A program made the translations under genes and the position numbers. From NCBI RefSeq assembly GCF_000741205.1, contig NZ_JGYW01000002.1, positions 1-64,000 of the forward strand: a stretch of DNA of 64,000 nucleotides, given 5' to 3'. The stretch is from Bifidobacterium gallicum DSM 20093 = LMG 11596 (GTDB lineage Bacteria; Actinomycetota; Actinomycetes; Actinomycetales; Bifidobacteriaceae). Below the pieces are notes generated by a model. The model did no database searches and had not been told where the DNA came from. It saw nothing but the letters and a program-made list of their open reading frames with translations. Below are positions 8,977 through 17,137 of this stretch, one piece after another. The number at the start of each line of letters is the position of its first letter. Position 1 is the first letter of the stretch.

Positions 8977-10269
8977 CTAGTTCTTATGGTGCTCAAGCAT
9001 GCGGTAGCCCAAGCCCATCACGAGCACGTAGAGGCAGCCAACAGCCATGACGAGCACGGCGCCGATCTGGCCCATGCCGTCAGCGGCCAGACCCATGAGC
9101 GGCGGGAAGATGGCGCCGCCGATCAGACCCATGAGCATCAGGCCTGAGACCTCGTTCTGGCGGTCGGGGCGATACATCAGCGCATGCGACAGGAACAGCG
9201 AGAACACGTTCGAGTTGCCGAAGCCCACTAAGGCCACGGCCACCCAGAACAGCCATACGGGCGGATTGCTCGGCGTCATCGTGAAGATCGCGAAGCAGAT
9301 GGCCGACACCACCATGATCGCACCGCAAATACGCAGGCCCAAACGGTTGCTGATGCGAGAAAGTGCGATACTACCCGTGAACGCGCCAATCATACGGGCG
9401 ATGAAGTAGACCATTGTGGCCGAGGTGGCTGTGGCGAGCGCGATGTCGGTGTGCTCCATGAGGATGCGCGGCGCTTGCGCGTTGATGCCGACGTCGACGC
9501 CCACATGGGCCATGATGCCTAGGAAGCACAAGAATACGACGCGGTCCGAGAACAGCAGTTTGAAGCAGCGGCCGATGGTGGTTTCGCCTTGGTCGGGAGC
9601 CGGTTCCTCAATATGGTCGAACGACAGCCACAGGTACGATACGATGCCCACGACCAGATAGATCACGAACAGGATCCACCACATGCCATGCAGATGGCCG
9701 AAACCCCAGGCTGCGATGTATGGCGCGAACAGTGATGCGAACGCTTTGACGAACTGGCCTGTGGTCAGCGTCGAGGCCAGTTTCTTGCCACCGACAAACA
9801 CGGTCAGCAACGGGTTGAGTGATACCTGCATCAGCGTGTTGCCGATACCGAGGAATGCGAATGATGCCACAATCAAGACCAGTCGCAGGTCGTCTGAGCA
9901 CCACATGTAGGCCACAATTGGCAGCAGCATGGCCACGAGTGTGACGAGGATGGAAATCAGCACGGTGCGGCGACGTCCGATTTTGTTCATGAGCACGCCG
10001 GTGGGCACCGACAGGATCAGGAACCAGAAGAACACCATCGTGGTGAACAGGTTGGCTGTGGCGTCGGAGAGTTTGAATTCGCCCTGCACATAGTTCGTGG
10101 CCGTGCCTACGAGGTCCACGAATCCCATGACGAAGAACGCAAGCATGACGGGCGCGATTTTGCCGAAGCTTGCCTTGGTCTTGGCGGGTGCCGATCCTGA
10201 TGGGGTCGGGTTGAGGTCTATGGATGATGCGGCGCCGGCAAGGTCCGGTTCCGTAAGTTGGTTGCTCAT
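8977..10269 (-). CDS. sugar permease, MFS superfamily, FucP-like
   Basis: A 430-residue transporter with twelve predicted membrane helices, starting MSNQLTEPDLAG at 10269 after a GGAACC ribosome site. A hydrophilic 35-residue N-terminus precedes helix 1 (APVMLAFFVMGFVDLVGTATNYV), whose FxxxGFxDxxGTxxNYV pattern is that of the fucose/glucose-galactose:H+ symporter (FHS/FucP) group. The motif A-like MNKIGRRRTV follows helix 2. It is the downstream partner of the fructokinase gene (gap 209 bases) and shares the ROK repressor's locus, so fructose or a related hexose is the likely substrate (inference). Substrate specificity cannot be read from sequence. Confidence 0.85.
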   Translation of the reverse strand: MSNQLTEPDLAGAASSIDLNPTPSGSAPAKTKASFGKIAPVMLAFFVMGFVDLVGTATNYVQGEFKLSDATANLFTTMVFFWFLILSVPTGVLMNKIGRRRTVLISILVTLVAMLLPIVAYMWCSDDLRLVLIVASFAFLGIGNTLMQVSLNPLLTVFVGGKKLASTLTTGQFVKAFASLFAPYIAAWGFGHLHGMWWILFVIYLVVGIVSYLWLSFDHIEEPAPDQGETTIGRCFKLLFSDRVVFLCFLGIMAHVGVDVGINAQAPRILMEHTDIALATATSATMVYFIARMIGAFTGSIALSRISNRLGLRICGAIMVVSAICFAIFTMTPSNPPVWLFWVAVALVGFGNSNVFSLFLSHALMYRPDRQNEVSGLMLMGLIGGAIFPPLMGLAADGMGQIGAVLVMAVGCLYVLVMGLGYRMLEHHKN

Positions 10270-10369
10270 GATTGAGGTTCCTTCCAGAACATCGTTGTTC
10301 TACAATTTCCCAGTTGCCTTCAGCCGCTGGGGCTGATAGGAGCATGCATTGGTGTGTGTTGTGAGAGTG

Positions 10370-10416
10370 CAGGCGGTGCGTGTGAACGCCAGGTTGTGCT
10401 AGGGACGCACCACCTG
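10370..10416 (-). promoter_or_regulatory. hairpin between fructokinase and permease genes
   Basis: A 12-bp stem with one mismatch pairs 10370-10381 with 10405-10416 (core GGTGCGT/ACGCACC). It lies inside the 209-base gap between the two genes and has no T run. It may lower permease expression relative to the kinase or protect an mRNA end. Confidence 0.4.
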
Positions 10417-10478
10417 TATGTCAGGAGTGGGATAGAAGGCCATTGGGCACACAGTCGAACTGTTATGCCACGTAACCG

Positions 10479-11438
10479 TTATGCCAGGTAATCGGGCATC
10501 ACGTCGGGATACGTGGGCCATGCGCCGTTTTGCGTGCATACGTAGGCCGCTGTGTTCACGGCTTTGGCATGGGCATCAGCCAAGGAGTCACCTTGCAGGA
10601 TGCGTGCTGTGAACGTGCCGGAGAACGAGTCGCCGGCACCGACCGTGTCGGCCACTTCCACATGGGGCGTGGCCAACGTGGACACTTCACCAGAACGCGA
10701 GAAAATTGTCGAGAAATCGGCACCTGCGGTCAGGATCACATAATCAAGGTCGTATTGCTTCATGAACCAGCGGCATGCTTCGTCATCGGACGCGTTGCGG
10801 ATGCTGAACAAATCGCGCAGCAGCAGCAATTCAGCGTCGTTGATCTTGAACACGGTGGCGTAGCCGAGCAGCTCTTCAATGAGTTCCTTGGAATAGTGGT
10901 CGCCACGCAGATTGATGTCGAAGAATCGCATTGACGACGCTTTGGCATGCTTGAGCAGTTCCACAATCGTGTCGTGCGTTTCTGGCGAGCGCAATGCCAG
11001 TGTGCCATAGCAGATGGCGTCCGCTTGTTCCACGGCACGGATCAGTTCGTTGGTGAAGAGCAGATGATCCCAGGCTACGCCGCGCACGATTGTGTATTCG
11101 GGAATGCCTTCTTTGAGTGCCACTTCGACTGTGCCGGTGGGCCATGCGTTACGTTGCACGATTGCGTCGATGCCGGCTGTATGGGCTTGGCTCAGCAGTT
11201 CGTCGCCAAGGGCGTCCTCGCCTACGGCGCTGATGGCCGTACCATGTGTGCCGTTCATCATGGCGTGGTAGGCGAAGTTTACGGGTGCTCCGCCGGCTCG
11301 TTTGCCTGAGGGCAGCATGTCCCAGAGCAACTCGCCTAGTGCGAGCACATTGTGTTTGTTCGGTCCAGTGGCGTTGGCATCGGCCTGCATTGCAAGGTCT
11401 GGTGTCTGCATCGTTTCCATAGTGGTTTCAGCGGTCAT
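10479..11438 (-). CDS. PfkB-family fructokinase
   Basis: A 319-residue sugar kinase that should phosphorylate fructose to fructose-6-phosphate, the form that enters the bifid shunt. The ATG at 11438 (MTAETTMETMQ) is chosen because AGGAGG lies eight bases upstream; the in-frame extension to 11579 has no signal. A roughly 28-residue extra N-terminus precedes the PfkB core ALGELLWDMLPSGKRAGGAP. The substrate lid and the C-terminal signature DTVGAGDSFSG, with the catalytic Asp, are present. It lies upstream of the MFS permease and downstream of three operator-like palindromes, next to a ROK repressor, forming one regulated hexose locus. Confidence 0.9.
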   Translation of the reverse strand: MTAETTMETMQTPDLAMQADANATGPNKHNVLALGELLWDMLPSGKRAGGAPVNFAYHAMMNGTHGTAISAVGEDALGDELLSQAHTAGIDAIVQRNAWPTGTVEVALKEGIPEYTIVRGVAWDHLLFTNELIRAVEQADAICYGTLALRSPETHDTIVELLKHAKASSMRFFDINLRGDHYSKELIEELLGYATVFKINDAELLLLRDLFSIRNASDDEACRWFMKQYDLDYVILTAGADFSTIFSRSGEVSTLATPHVEVADTVGAGDSFSGTFTARILQGDSLADAHAKAVNTAAYVCTQNGAWPTYPDVMPDYLA

Positions 11439-11614
11439 CGCGCCGCACCTCCTTGTGTGGGGAGTATGAGGGACGCGACAGCGATAGGTATCGCCGTTTG
11501 GGGGTCGCGGCCACAGCTCCATGCTTCGACTGTTCCGGCTGTGTCGATATTGCGTCGTTGCGTCCGGAACTCTGGCCACTCGTCAAGCAACGAGGGTTGG
11601 TCGTGCTCAATGAG

Positions 11615-11661
11615 TTAACTTAGTTTATATATTAACACAGTTAATCAATTAACTGAGTTAA
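11615..11661. promoter_or_regulatory. three tandem 13-bp operator palindromes, 17-bp period
   Basis: TTAACTTAGTTTA (11615-11627), TTAACACAGTTAA (11632-11644) and TTAACTGAGTTAA (11649-11661) start at exact 17-bp intervals. The consensus is TTAACNNAGTTAA. They lie about 180 bases upstream of the fructokinase start, in the region where its promoter should be, and about 250 bases past the ROK gene's stop. The adjacent ROK repressor is the obvious candidate to bind them (inference). Confidence 0.8.
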
Positions 11662-11668
11662 TCAGCGT

Positions 11669-11912
11669 GTCTGTTGTAATAGCAACGATATGGAGCCAAT
11701 GAGGGTGCGCGGAAATCAAGAAGAGCTGCCAACAGCAGCCACCACGAGCGCAAGAAAGCGGCGACAACGGCTCAAGCATGCAGCAACGCAATCGATGAAC
11801 CGGAAGACACCGATGAACTGAAAGAAGGGGCCGGAAACTATAGGCTGTCCCTACTGCGACTACTCACTATCGCAGCTACCGTACCTCTAGAAACTCCAAG
11901 AACTGCAAAGAA
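11669..11912. other. non-coding gap between operators and ROK gene
   Basis: I see no supported gene here. A 43-codon plus-strand frame from the ATG at 11690 has no clear ribosome site and no recognisable content. No good terminator for the ROK gene could be identified. Confidence 0.4.
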
Positions 11913-13112
11913 CTACAGTCCGCGCACAAATGCCGACGGATTGGCGAGAAAATGCTCCACGGCCACACCGGCGGCACCCTTGGTGGAAGCGTCGGCTGAA
12001 GCGTCGGCCAGCACAATGGTGGTCCGGGCGTTGAGTTCCGGCAGAATGCGCGCGTCCACCACGCGCCGAATCGCGCTGAGCAGCAAATCGCCACCACCCG
12101 ACACAATGTCGCCCACAATGATGCGCGACGGATTGAACGTATTGATAATCGTGACGGCGCCATAGCCCACATACGTGCCGATGCGCTGCACCATGGCCAC
12201 AGCCTGGCTGTTGCCCGACGCGGCCAAACGGAACAACGCTTCGCAAGCCTCACGATGCGTCATCGACTCGGAATCGGCCACAATGCCCGACTCATTGAGC
12301 TCCTCATGAATGGACACGGCCGAACAGTACCGTTCCAAGCAGCCCACATTGCCACATTCGCAAGACCTGCCATTCACATCGATGCTGACATGACCGATCT
12401 CCGTGGCCGCGCCAAGCTCGCCGTTAATCGTCTCATCACCGTCAATGACACCCAAGCCAACGCCTTCGCCGAGCAAATAGTAAGCCAGATGACGGTCCGC
12501 ATCCCCCTGGCCAAACAGACGGTACGACAGCACGCCGGCACGGGCGTCCTGCTCAATAAACACAGGCACGGACAGGCTGTGCGAGAATTCGTCGATGAAG
12601 TTCACCGCCCGCCACTCCTGCATTGACGAAACCATGGCCGTACGCCCCACGGCACGCAAGTACGGCCCCGGAACAGCCATGCCGATTGCGATGATGCGCC
12701 GATCCTTGGCCAGCAACTTCTCAAGCATGGAATGCACGGTGTCTAACGTTTCGGGAATCTGTGTATGCTCCACGGCCGTTATTTCTTGCATGCTCAACTG
12801 GTTGCCGGCCAAATCGTAGACTCCAATGCACACGAGCGTGCGCGCGAACTTGACACTGGCCACATGGAACGCCGACTTGTTCATGCGCAAGCCAATCGAA
12901 CGGCGCCGCCCCTCGCCTTGCATGTCGCCCGTCTCCTCAAGCAAACCCGCCTCAATGAGTTTGGCTGTGATTTTGCTAATGGCGGCCGGAGTCAACTCCA
13001 ACGCTTTGGCAATCGTCGCACGCGAAACGGGCCCATGATGGTACACATGGTGCAGCACGCGCGAACGGTTGTGTTCCGAAAGCGTCGCCCGCGAAACCTG
13101 CGTGCTTGTCAT
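11913..13112 (-). CDS. ROK-family transcriptional repressor (NagC/XylR type)
   Basis: A 399-residue regulator from the ATG at 13112 (MTSTQVSRATLSEHNRSRVL), preceded by GGGAGGC. The N-terminal winged helix-turn-helix (HGPVSRATIAKALELTPAAISKITAKLIEAGLLEE) is followed by the ROK sugar-kinase-like domain, with the zinc-binding ROK signature HVSIDVNGRSCECGNVGCLE. The three cysteines of that motif are present. ROK repressors bind a sugar or sugar phosphate and release operators. Position beside the fructokinase and permease genes, and the three palindromes at 11615-11661, indicate local control of hexose use. Confidence 0.92.
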   Translation of the reverse strand: MTSTQVSRATLSEHNRSRVLHHVYHHGPVSRATIAKALELTPAAISKITAKLIEAGLLEETGDMQGEGRRRSIGLRMNKSAFHVASVKFARTLVCIGVYDLAGNQLSMQEITAVEHTQIPETLDTVHSMLEKLLAKDRRIIAIGMAVPGPYLRAVGRTAMVSSMQEWRAVNFIDEFSHSLSVPVFIEQDARAGVLSYRLFGQGDADRHLAYYLLGEGVGLGVIDGDETINGELGAATEIGHVSIDVNGRSCECGNVGCLERYCSAVSIHEELNESGIVADSESMTHREACEALFRLAASGNSQAVAMVQRIGTYVGYGAVTIINTFNPSRIIVGDIVSGGGDLLLSAIRRVVDARILPELNARTTIVLADASADASTKGAAGVAVEHFLANPSAFVRGL

Positions 13113-13335
13113 GATAAGCCTCCCGTGAATTGCGATGCCGTTATCGGCCCGAACTGTGCCCACCATAGTAGGCGGCGGCCGGTCGCGACACCAGTATCCA
13201 CCCGCACCAGCCGACACCGCCCGCACCGCAACTTATGCACAGAAGTATGCACATCAGTGCACAGGCACACGCAGCCGCACGCATACTCCCACCAAACACG
13301 CAGCGCAGCCACACACACAACACAACCTAACCCAA

Positions 13336-13385
13336 CACAAAAAGAGAGGGCGACCCGGCTGTCTAGGAAATTCCGGGCCGCCCTC
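13336..13385 (-). terminator. minus-strand intrinsic terminator with no gene in front of it
   Basis: GAGGGCG (13346-13352) plus CCCGG (13354-13358) pair with CCGGG (13373-13377) and CGCCCTC (13379-13385), with one internal mismatch. Followed on the minus strand by CTCTTTTTG, this is a proper terminator oriented right to left. No minus-strand gene lies between it and the plus-strand tRNA-His at 13923, so it may end an unannotated RNA. Confidence 0.65.
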
Positions 13386-13921
13386 CAGCCTACTTATGCG
13401 CCGAAGCTCGTGCACCTCGTTATGCACCCTGCGCATGCGCCTTGCATGCGGCCCCGGCGGCTGCGGCATATCCTGATGCCGCTCATCCACACAACATTCA
13501 CCACACCACTCGCATCTCTTCGTCGGCCATGCCCTGGCATCGCGGACGAGGCAATCACAGCAACTGATTATTCAAATGCCTCGAACCCAATTTCCCATCC
13601 ATGGCCCTTCTGTTTCCTCAACACGCATCCCGGTGATGCGCAGATATACAGGCATCCCATATGGATGCCTCCTACCGGATCCGTAGAACCTTTGAATGTG
13701 TTACCACCAACGCCACGTTGCGTCAGCTGCACCACCTTGGTGCGATGTACTCCTTAACCTCATTGCTGCATTGCACTTCCCAGTATAGTATCCCCTCGTT
13801 GGCACCGCCAACCCCAACACGCAGCGTGTCCACAATCGCACGACACGCCGGACGCACATGGTGGCCAGGATTCGTGTATAGTTTCCATTCGTTGCTTGCA
13901 GTCACTTACTGCGAACACCAT
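13386..13921. other. non-coding stretch with hairpins upstream of tRNA-His
   Basis: No convincing protein gene is visible. Two adjacent small hairpins occur: CGCATC (13624-13629) with GATGCG (13635-13640), and AGGCATCC (13650-13657) with GGATGCCT (13663-13670). The longer frames crossing this region have no ribosome site and odd composition. The region may contain the promoter for the tRNA and possibly a small minus-strand RNA ending at the terminator at 13336-13385. Confidence 0.4.
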
Positions 13922-13922
13922 G

Positions 13923-13995
13923 GTGGATATAGCTCAGTCGGTAGAGCATCTGATTGTGGTTCAGAAGGTCGCGCGTTCGAGCCGCGTTATCCACC
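13923..13995 (+). tRNA. tRNA-His (anticodon GTG)
   Basis: A complete cloverleaf: acceptor GTGGATA pairs with TATCCAC (13988-13994), D-loop AGCTCAGTCGGTAGAGC, anticodon loop with GTG, T-loop GTTCGAG. A G at 13922 supplies the extra G-1 and the discriminator is C, the identity elements of bacterial tRNA-His. CCA is not encoded. Confidence 0.97.
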
Positions 13996-14000
13996 CCCTC

Positions 14001-14030
14001 ACAAGCCCGCTGGATTCCGGCGGGCTTGTT
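14001..14030 (+). terminator. terminator of tRNA-His
   Basis: A perfect 10-bp stem, ACAAGCCCGC (14001-14010) with GCGGGCTTGT (14020-14029), begins five bases after the tRNA. Confidence 0.8.
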
Positions 14031-14177
14031 ACGTACTACAGGCCGGTCACGTGCGCAGGCCTGTCCGTTGCGCAAGCCTGATGTGTGAAGTTACGCAAGC
14101 TCAATCATCGCGGACTCACGCCCGCCCCTCCCCCTCTCCCCCGTTTCGCTTCTCGCATACCTTCCAGCCTCGGGTTT

Positions 14178-14183
14178 TATAGT
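14178..14183 (+). promoter_or_regulatory. -10 box placing a leaderless start for the exporter gene
   Basis: TATAGT ends seven bases before the ATG at 14191 and no ribosome site lies between them. Transcription would begin at or next to the start codon, so the exporter mRNA is predicted to be leaderless. The -35 element is weak. Confidence 0.5.
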
Positions 14184-14190
14184 GCGCACT

Positions 14191-15888
14191 ATGACTCAGA
14201 GTGCGACATCCCCCAGTCGTGCAGCTTCCAGCGCCACTGCACCCTCGTCCAGCGCCAACCAGCAGCAACAGCCACATGACGGCATGATGCACGGCGGCAA
14301 ACTGGCGCTCGTGTTCATCGCACTCGCGTTGGCCGTGTTTGTCGGCTCACTGTCCGAGACGATCGCGGCCACGGCGCTGCCCACGATTGTGGGCGATTTG
14401 GGCGGCGTGGAAATCATGCAGTGGGTTTCCACAATGTACATTCTCACGAGCACGATCGTCATGCCGTTCTACGGCCGCATGGGTGACCGTATTGGTCGCA
14501 AGCATCTGATCATGGTCGCCATGGCGCTCTACGCAATCGGCAAGGTCATCTGCGCAATCGCGCCCAACATGGCGTTGTTGTTGACCGGCCGCGCCGTGTC
14601 CGGCTTGGGTGGTGGCGGCGTCATCATTTTGTCGCAAGCCATTTTGGCCGATATCGTCTCGGCTCGCGCACGTGGCAAATACATGGGTGCGATTGGCGCC
14701 GTGTTCGCCGTGTCCACCGTGCTCGGCCCTGTCATCGGCGGTTGGGTGGTCCAGGATTTCGGCTGGCGCATGGTGTTCTGGTGTACGATTCCGCTTGACA
14801 TCATCGCCATCACGATGACGGGCCTGTTCCTGCGCAAGGACGCTCACAAGGCCTCCGGCAACAGCATCGACATGTGGGGCATCATCATGTCCACAGCGTT
14901 CACGGTCACGCTCGTATTGGCCGCATCCTGGGGTGGCAACCTGTACGCATGGGACTCCTGGCAGATTTTGGGCCTGTTTTTCATCTCACTGCTGTGCGCG
15001 ATTGCGTTCGTCTGGATTGAACGGCGCGCGCAGGAACCGGTCATCCCAGTCCGTCTGTTCAAAAACCGCAACTTCGTGCTCGTCACCGTCACGGGCATGC
15101 TTGTCTACGGCGCCGTGGCCGGAGCCACGAATTATTTGCCCACGTTCCTGCAAATTGTGGAAGACAAGTCGCCGACCATCGCCGGCTTGATGATGACACC
15201 GATGATGGCCGGTTCGTTGATTACCTCCACGGTCACGGGTTTCCTCGCATCGATTACAGGCAAATACAAGTGGATGCCGATCGCGATGGGCGCCGTCATG
15301 ACGTTCGGTTTCGTCATGCTCTCCTCGATTGGCGTGGGTACTCCCGCGATTTTGCTGATGACCTACTTCTTCCTGATCGGTTTCGGTCAGGGCTTGGGTT
15401 CGCAGATCCTCGTGCTGATTGTGCAAAACGAGTTTCCGCACACTATCGTTGGCACGGCCACGGCCGGCAACAATTTCTTCCGCCAGATTGGCACGACGCT
15501 CGGCACCGCCATTGTCGGCAGCGTGTTCACGTCACGTCTCGTCTCGATTGTCACTCCCGAAATACCATCGAACGTGCACATCAGTATCGCCGATGTCACG
15601 CCGCAAATGCTCAACAAGCTGCCCGAGTCGCTGCATGGCGTGATCGCACAGGGCTACAGTGAGGCGCTGACCCCGATTTTCCGCGTGTTCGTGCCGATTT
15701 TGGCCGTGGCCACCGTGCTCATGTTCTTCATCAAGCAGCATCCGCTCGCCACCACCATCAACAACAAAGGCACGGCCGCACTCGAAGCCGCGCAGAACCA
15801 GCCGTCAACTCAACAATCGCCTCAAGCTGGCTCCTCACCCAGCGCTGCCGCCAACTCGTCACCCGCTGCCGCTCACAACGCCGCCTGA
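14191..15888 (+). CDS. DHA2-family drug:H+ exporter, MFS, 14 TM (EmrB/QacA type)
   Basis: A 565-residue transporter. The ATG at 14191 (MTQSATSPSRAAS) is preferred to one nine bases upstream because of the -10 box at 14178. A 35-residue Ser/Ala/Gln-rich tail precedes helix 1 (ALVFIALALAVFVGSLSETI), which carries the DHA2 motif D1-like ETIAATALPTIVGDL. Motif A GRMGDRIGRK and the antiporter motif C (AVFAVSTVLGPVIGGWVV) are present. About 14 hydrophobic helices are followed by a low-complexity C-terminal tail rich in Ala, Gln, Ser and Pro. Probably exports amphipathic toxic compounds; the substrate is unknown and no TetR or MarR regulator adjoins it. Confidence 0.9.
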   Translation: MTQSATSPSRAASSATAPSSSANQQQQPHDGMMHGGKLALVFIALALAVFVGSLSETIAATALPTIVGDLGGVEIMQWVSTMYILTSTIVMPFYGRMGDRIGRKHLIMVAMALYAIGKVICAIAPNMALLLTGRAVSGLGGGGVIILSQAILADIVSARARGKYMGAIGAVFAVSTVLGPVIGGWVVQDFGWRMVFWCTIPLDIIAITMTGLFLRKDAHKASGNSIDMWGIIMSTAFTVTLVLAASWGGNLYAWDSWQILGLFFISLLCAIAFVWIERRAQEPVIPVRLFKNRNFVLVTVTGMLVYGAVAGATNYLPTFLQIVEDKSPTIAGLMMTPMMAGSLITSTVTGFLASITGKYKWMPIAMGAVMTFGFVMLSSIGVGTPAILLMTYFFLIGFGQGLGSQILVLIVQNEFPHTIVGTATAGNNFFRQIGTTLGTAIVGSVFTSRLVSIVTPEIPSNVHISIADVTPQMLNKLPESLHGVIAQGYSEALTPIFRVFVPILAVATVLMFFIKQHPLATTINNKGTAALEAAQNQPSTQQSPQAGSSPSAAANSSPAAAHNAA

Positions 15889-15984
15889 CGCTGTGGGCTT
15901 GTTTCCAGCGTTTTCTCACCCGAGCGACCATAATCGGTATTGATTATTGGTATTTCCGCGCAACCAACAGTAAGGATGGAACCG

Positions 15985-17010
15985 ATGCTGTCTTTTGAAA
16001 ATGACTATTCAAGCGCTGCCGCGCCGCAAATTCTCGACCGCATGCAGCAGATCGCCAACGAACAGCATCCAGGCTATGGCAATGACCAGTATTGCCAGAT
16101 GGCCGGCGACAAAATCCGCGCGGCATGCCAAAACCCTGAAGCCGACATTTGGTTCCTGACGGGTGGCACACAAACGAACGCCACCGTGTTGTCGGCGATC
16201 ACACCAGCCTATGCGGGCGTCGTATGCGCCGACAGCGGCCATATCAACACGCATGAAGCCGGCGCCGTGGAAGCCACAGGCCACAAGGTACTCACGTTGC
16301 CCGGCCAGGATGGCAAGATCACCGCCGAAGCGCTGGACGATTTCTGCGAGCGCTTCGAAGCCGACGCGAACCATACGCACATGGTCTATCCGGGCAGCGT
16401 GTATGTGTCGCAGTCCACCGAATACGGCACGGTCTATTCGCGTGACGAGTTGGCTGCAATCGCCCAGGTTGCGCATGACCATGGCATGCCGTTGTTTGTG
16501 GATGGCGCGCGGTTGGGCTATGCGCTTGAATCTGACGGCTGCGACATGACGTTGGCCGATGTGGCGATGATTGCCGACGTGTTCACGATTGGTGGCACGA
16601 AGGTGGGTGCGCTGTTTGGTGAAGCCGTCGTGTTTACGAAGCGCAATACTCCCAAGAATTTCACGACGATTGTCAAGCAGCATGGCGCGTTGCTCGCCAA
16701 GGGATTCCTGCTGGGGTTGCAGTTTGACACGTTGTTTACTGACGATTTGTATTTCAAGCTTGCCAAGCATGCCGACGCCGCTGCCGACCGCATTCGCGCG
16801 GCACTCGTGAGCAAGGGCTACGATGTGGCGTTCACGTCGGTCACGAACCAGATCATGATCACGGTGTCCAATGACAAGGCGGCCGCACTGGCCAAGCAGG
16901 TCAAGCTCGGATTCATCGAGCAGGTGGACGCCGGCCATGTGATGCTGCGCATTTGCACAAGCTGGGCCACCACTGACAAGCAAGTGGATGAATTGATCAG
17001 CCTGCTCTGA
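15985..17010 (+). CDS. low-specificity threonine aldolase-like PLP enzyme
   Basis: A 341-residue fold-type I PLP enzyme that cleaves L-threonine or L-allo-threonine to glycine and acetaldehyde. The ATG at 15985 (MLSFENDYSS) follows AAGGATGG; an ATG nine bases upstream is possible. Seen are WFLTGGTQTNATVLSA, the GHINTHEAGA segment, the PLP-aspartate region LFVDGARLGYAL and the internal aldimine Lys206 in FTIGGTKVGALFG. The length is typical for LtaE-like enzymes. No pathway partner is adjacent. The glycine product would feed purine and one-carbon metabolism, but that connection is an inference. Confidence 0.9.
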   Translation: MLSFENDYSSAAAPQILDRMQQIANEQHPGYGNDQYCQMAGDKIRAACQNPEADIWFLTGGTQTNATVLSAITPAYAGVVCADSGHINTHEAGAVEATGHKVLTLPGQDGKITAEALDDFCERFEADANHTHMVYPGSVYVSQSTEYGTVYSRDELAAIAQVAHDHGMPLFVDGARLGYALESDGCDMTLADVAMIADVFTIGGTKVGALFGEAVVFTKRNTPKNFTTIVKQHGALLAKGFLLGLQFDTLFTDDLYFKLAKHADAAADRIRAALVSKGYDVAFTSVTNQIMITVSNDKAAALAKQVKLGFIEQVDAGHVMLRICTSWATTDKQVDELISLL

Positions 17011-17054
17011 TGTGCGCGGAACCATGCTCTTGAGGCATGCGATTCACCTTGTTG

Positions 17055-17113
17055 GTGGCGGGTGGCACCGGGAACCTTGTATGGACATGCAACCGGCAGG
17101 TGCCGCCCGCCAC
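17055..17113. terminator. large hairpin between convergent genes
   Basis: A 15-bp stem with one wobble pairs 17055-17069 (GTGGCGGGTGGCACC) with 17099-17113, enclosing a 29-base loop. It sits between the aldolase gene and the convergent glycosyltransferase gene and probably terminates one or both, although no long T run is present. Confidence 0.5.
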
Positions 17114-17137
17114 TATGCGTTGGCGTGGGCTTGGCTG

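Noticed and set aside
12765-13757. 330-codon plus-strand frame across the ROK promoter
   Set aside because: Composition is not protein-like and it overlaps the start of the ROK gene, the terminator and non-coding sequence.
13386-13921. tmRNA, RNase P RNA or SRP RNA in the gap before tRNA-His
   Set aside because: None of their diagnostic sequences (tag frame and CCA end, GAGGAAAGUCC, GGAAGCAGCC) could be found.
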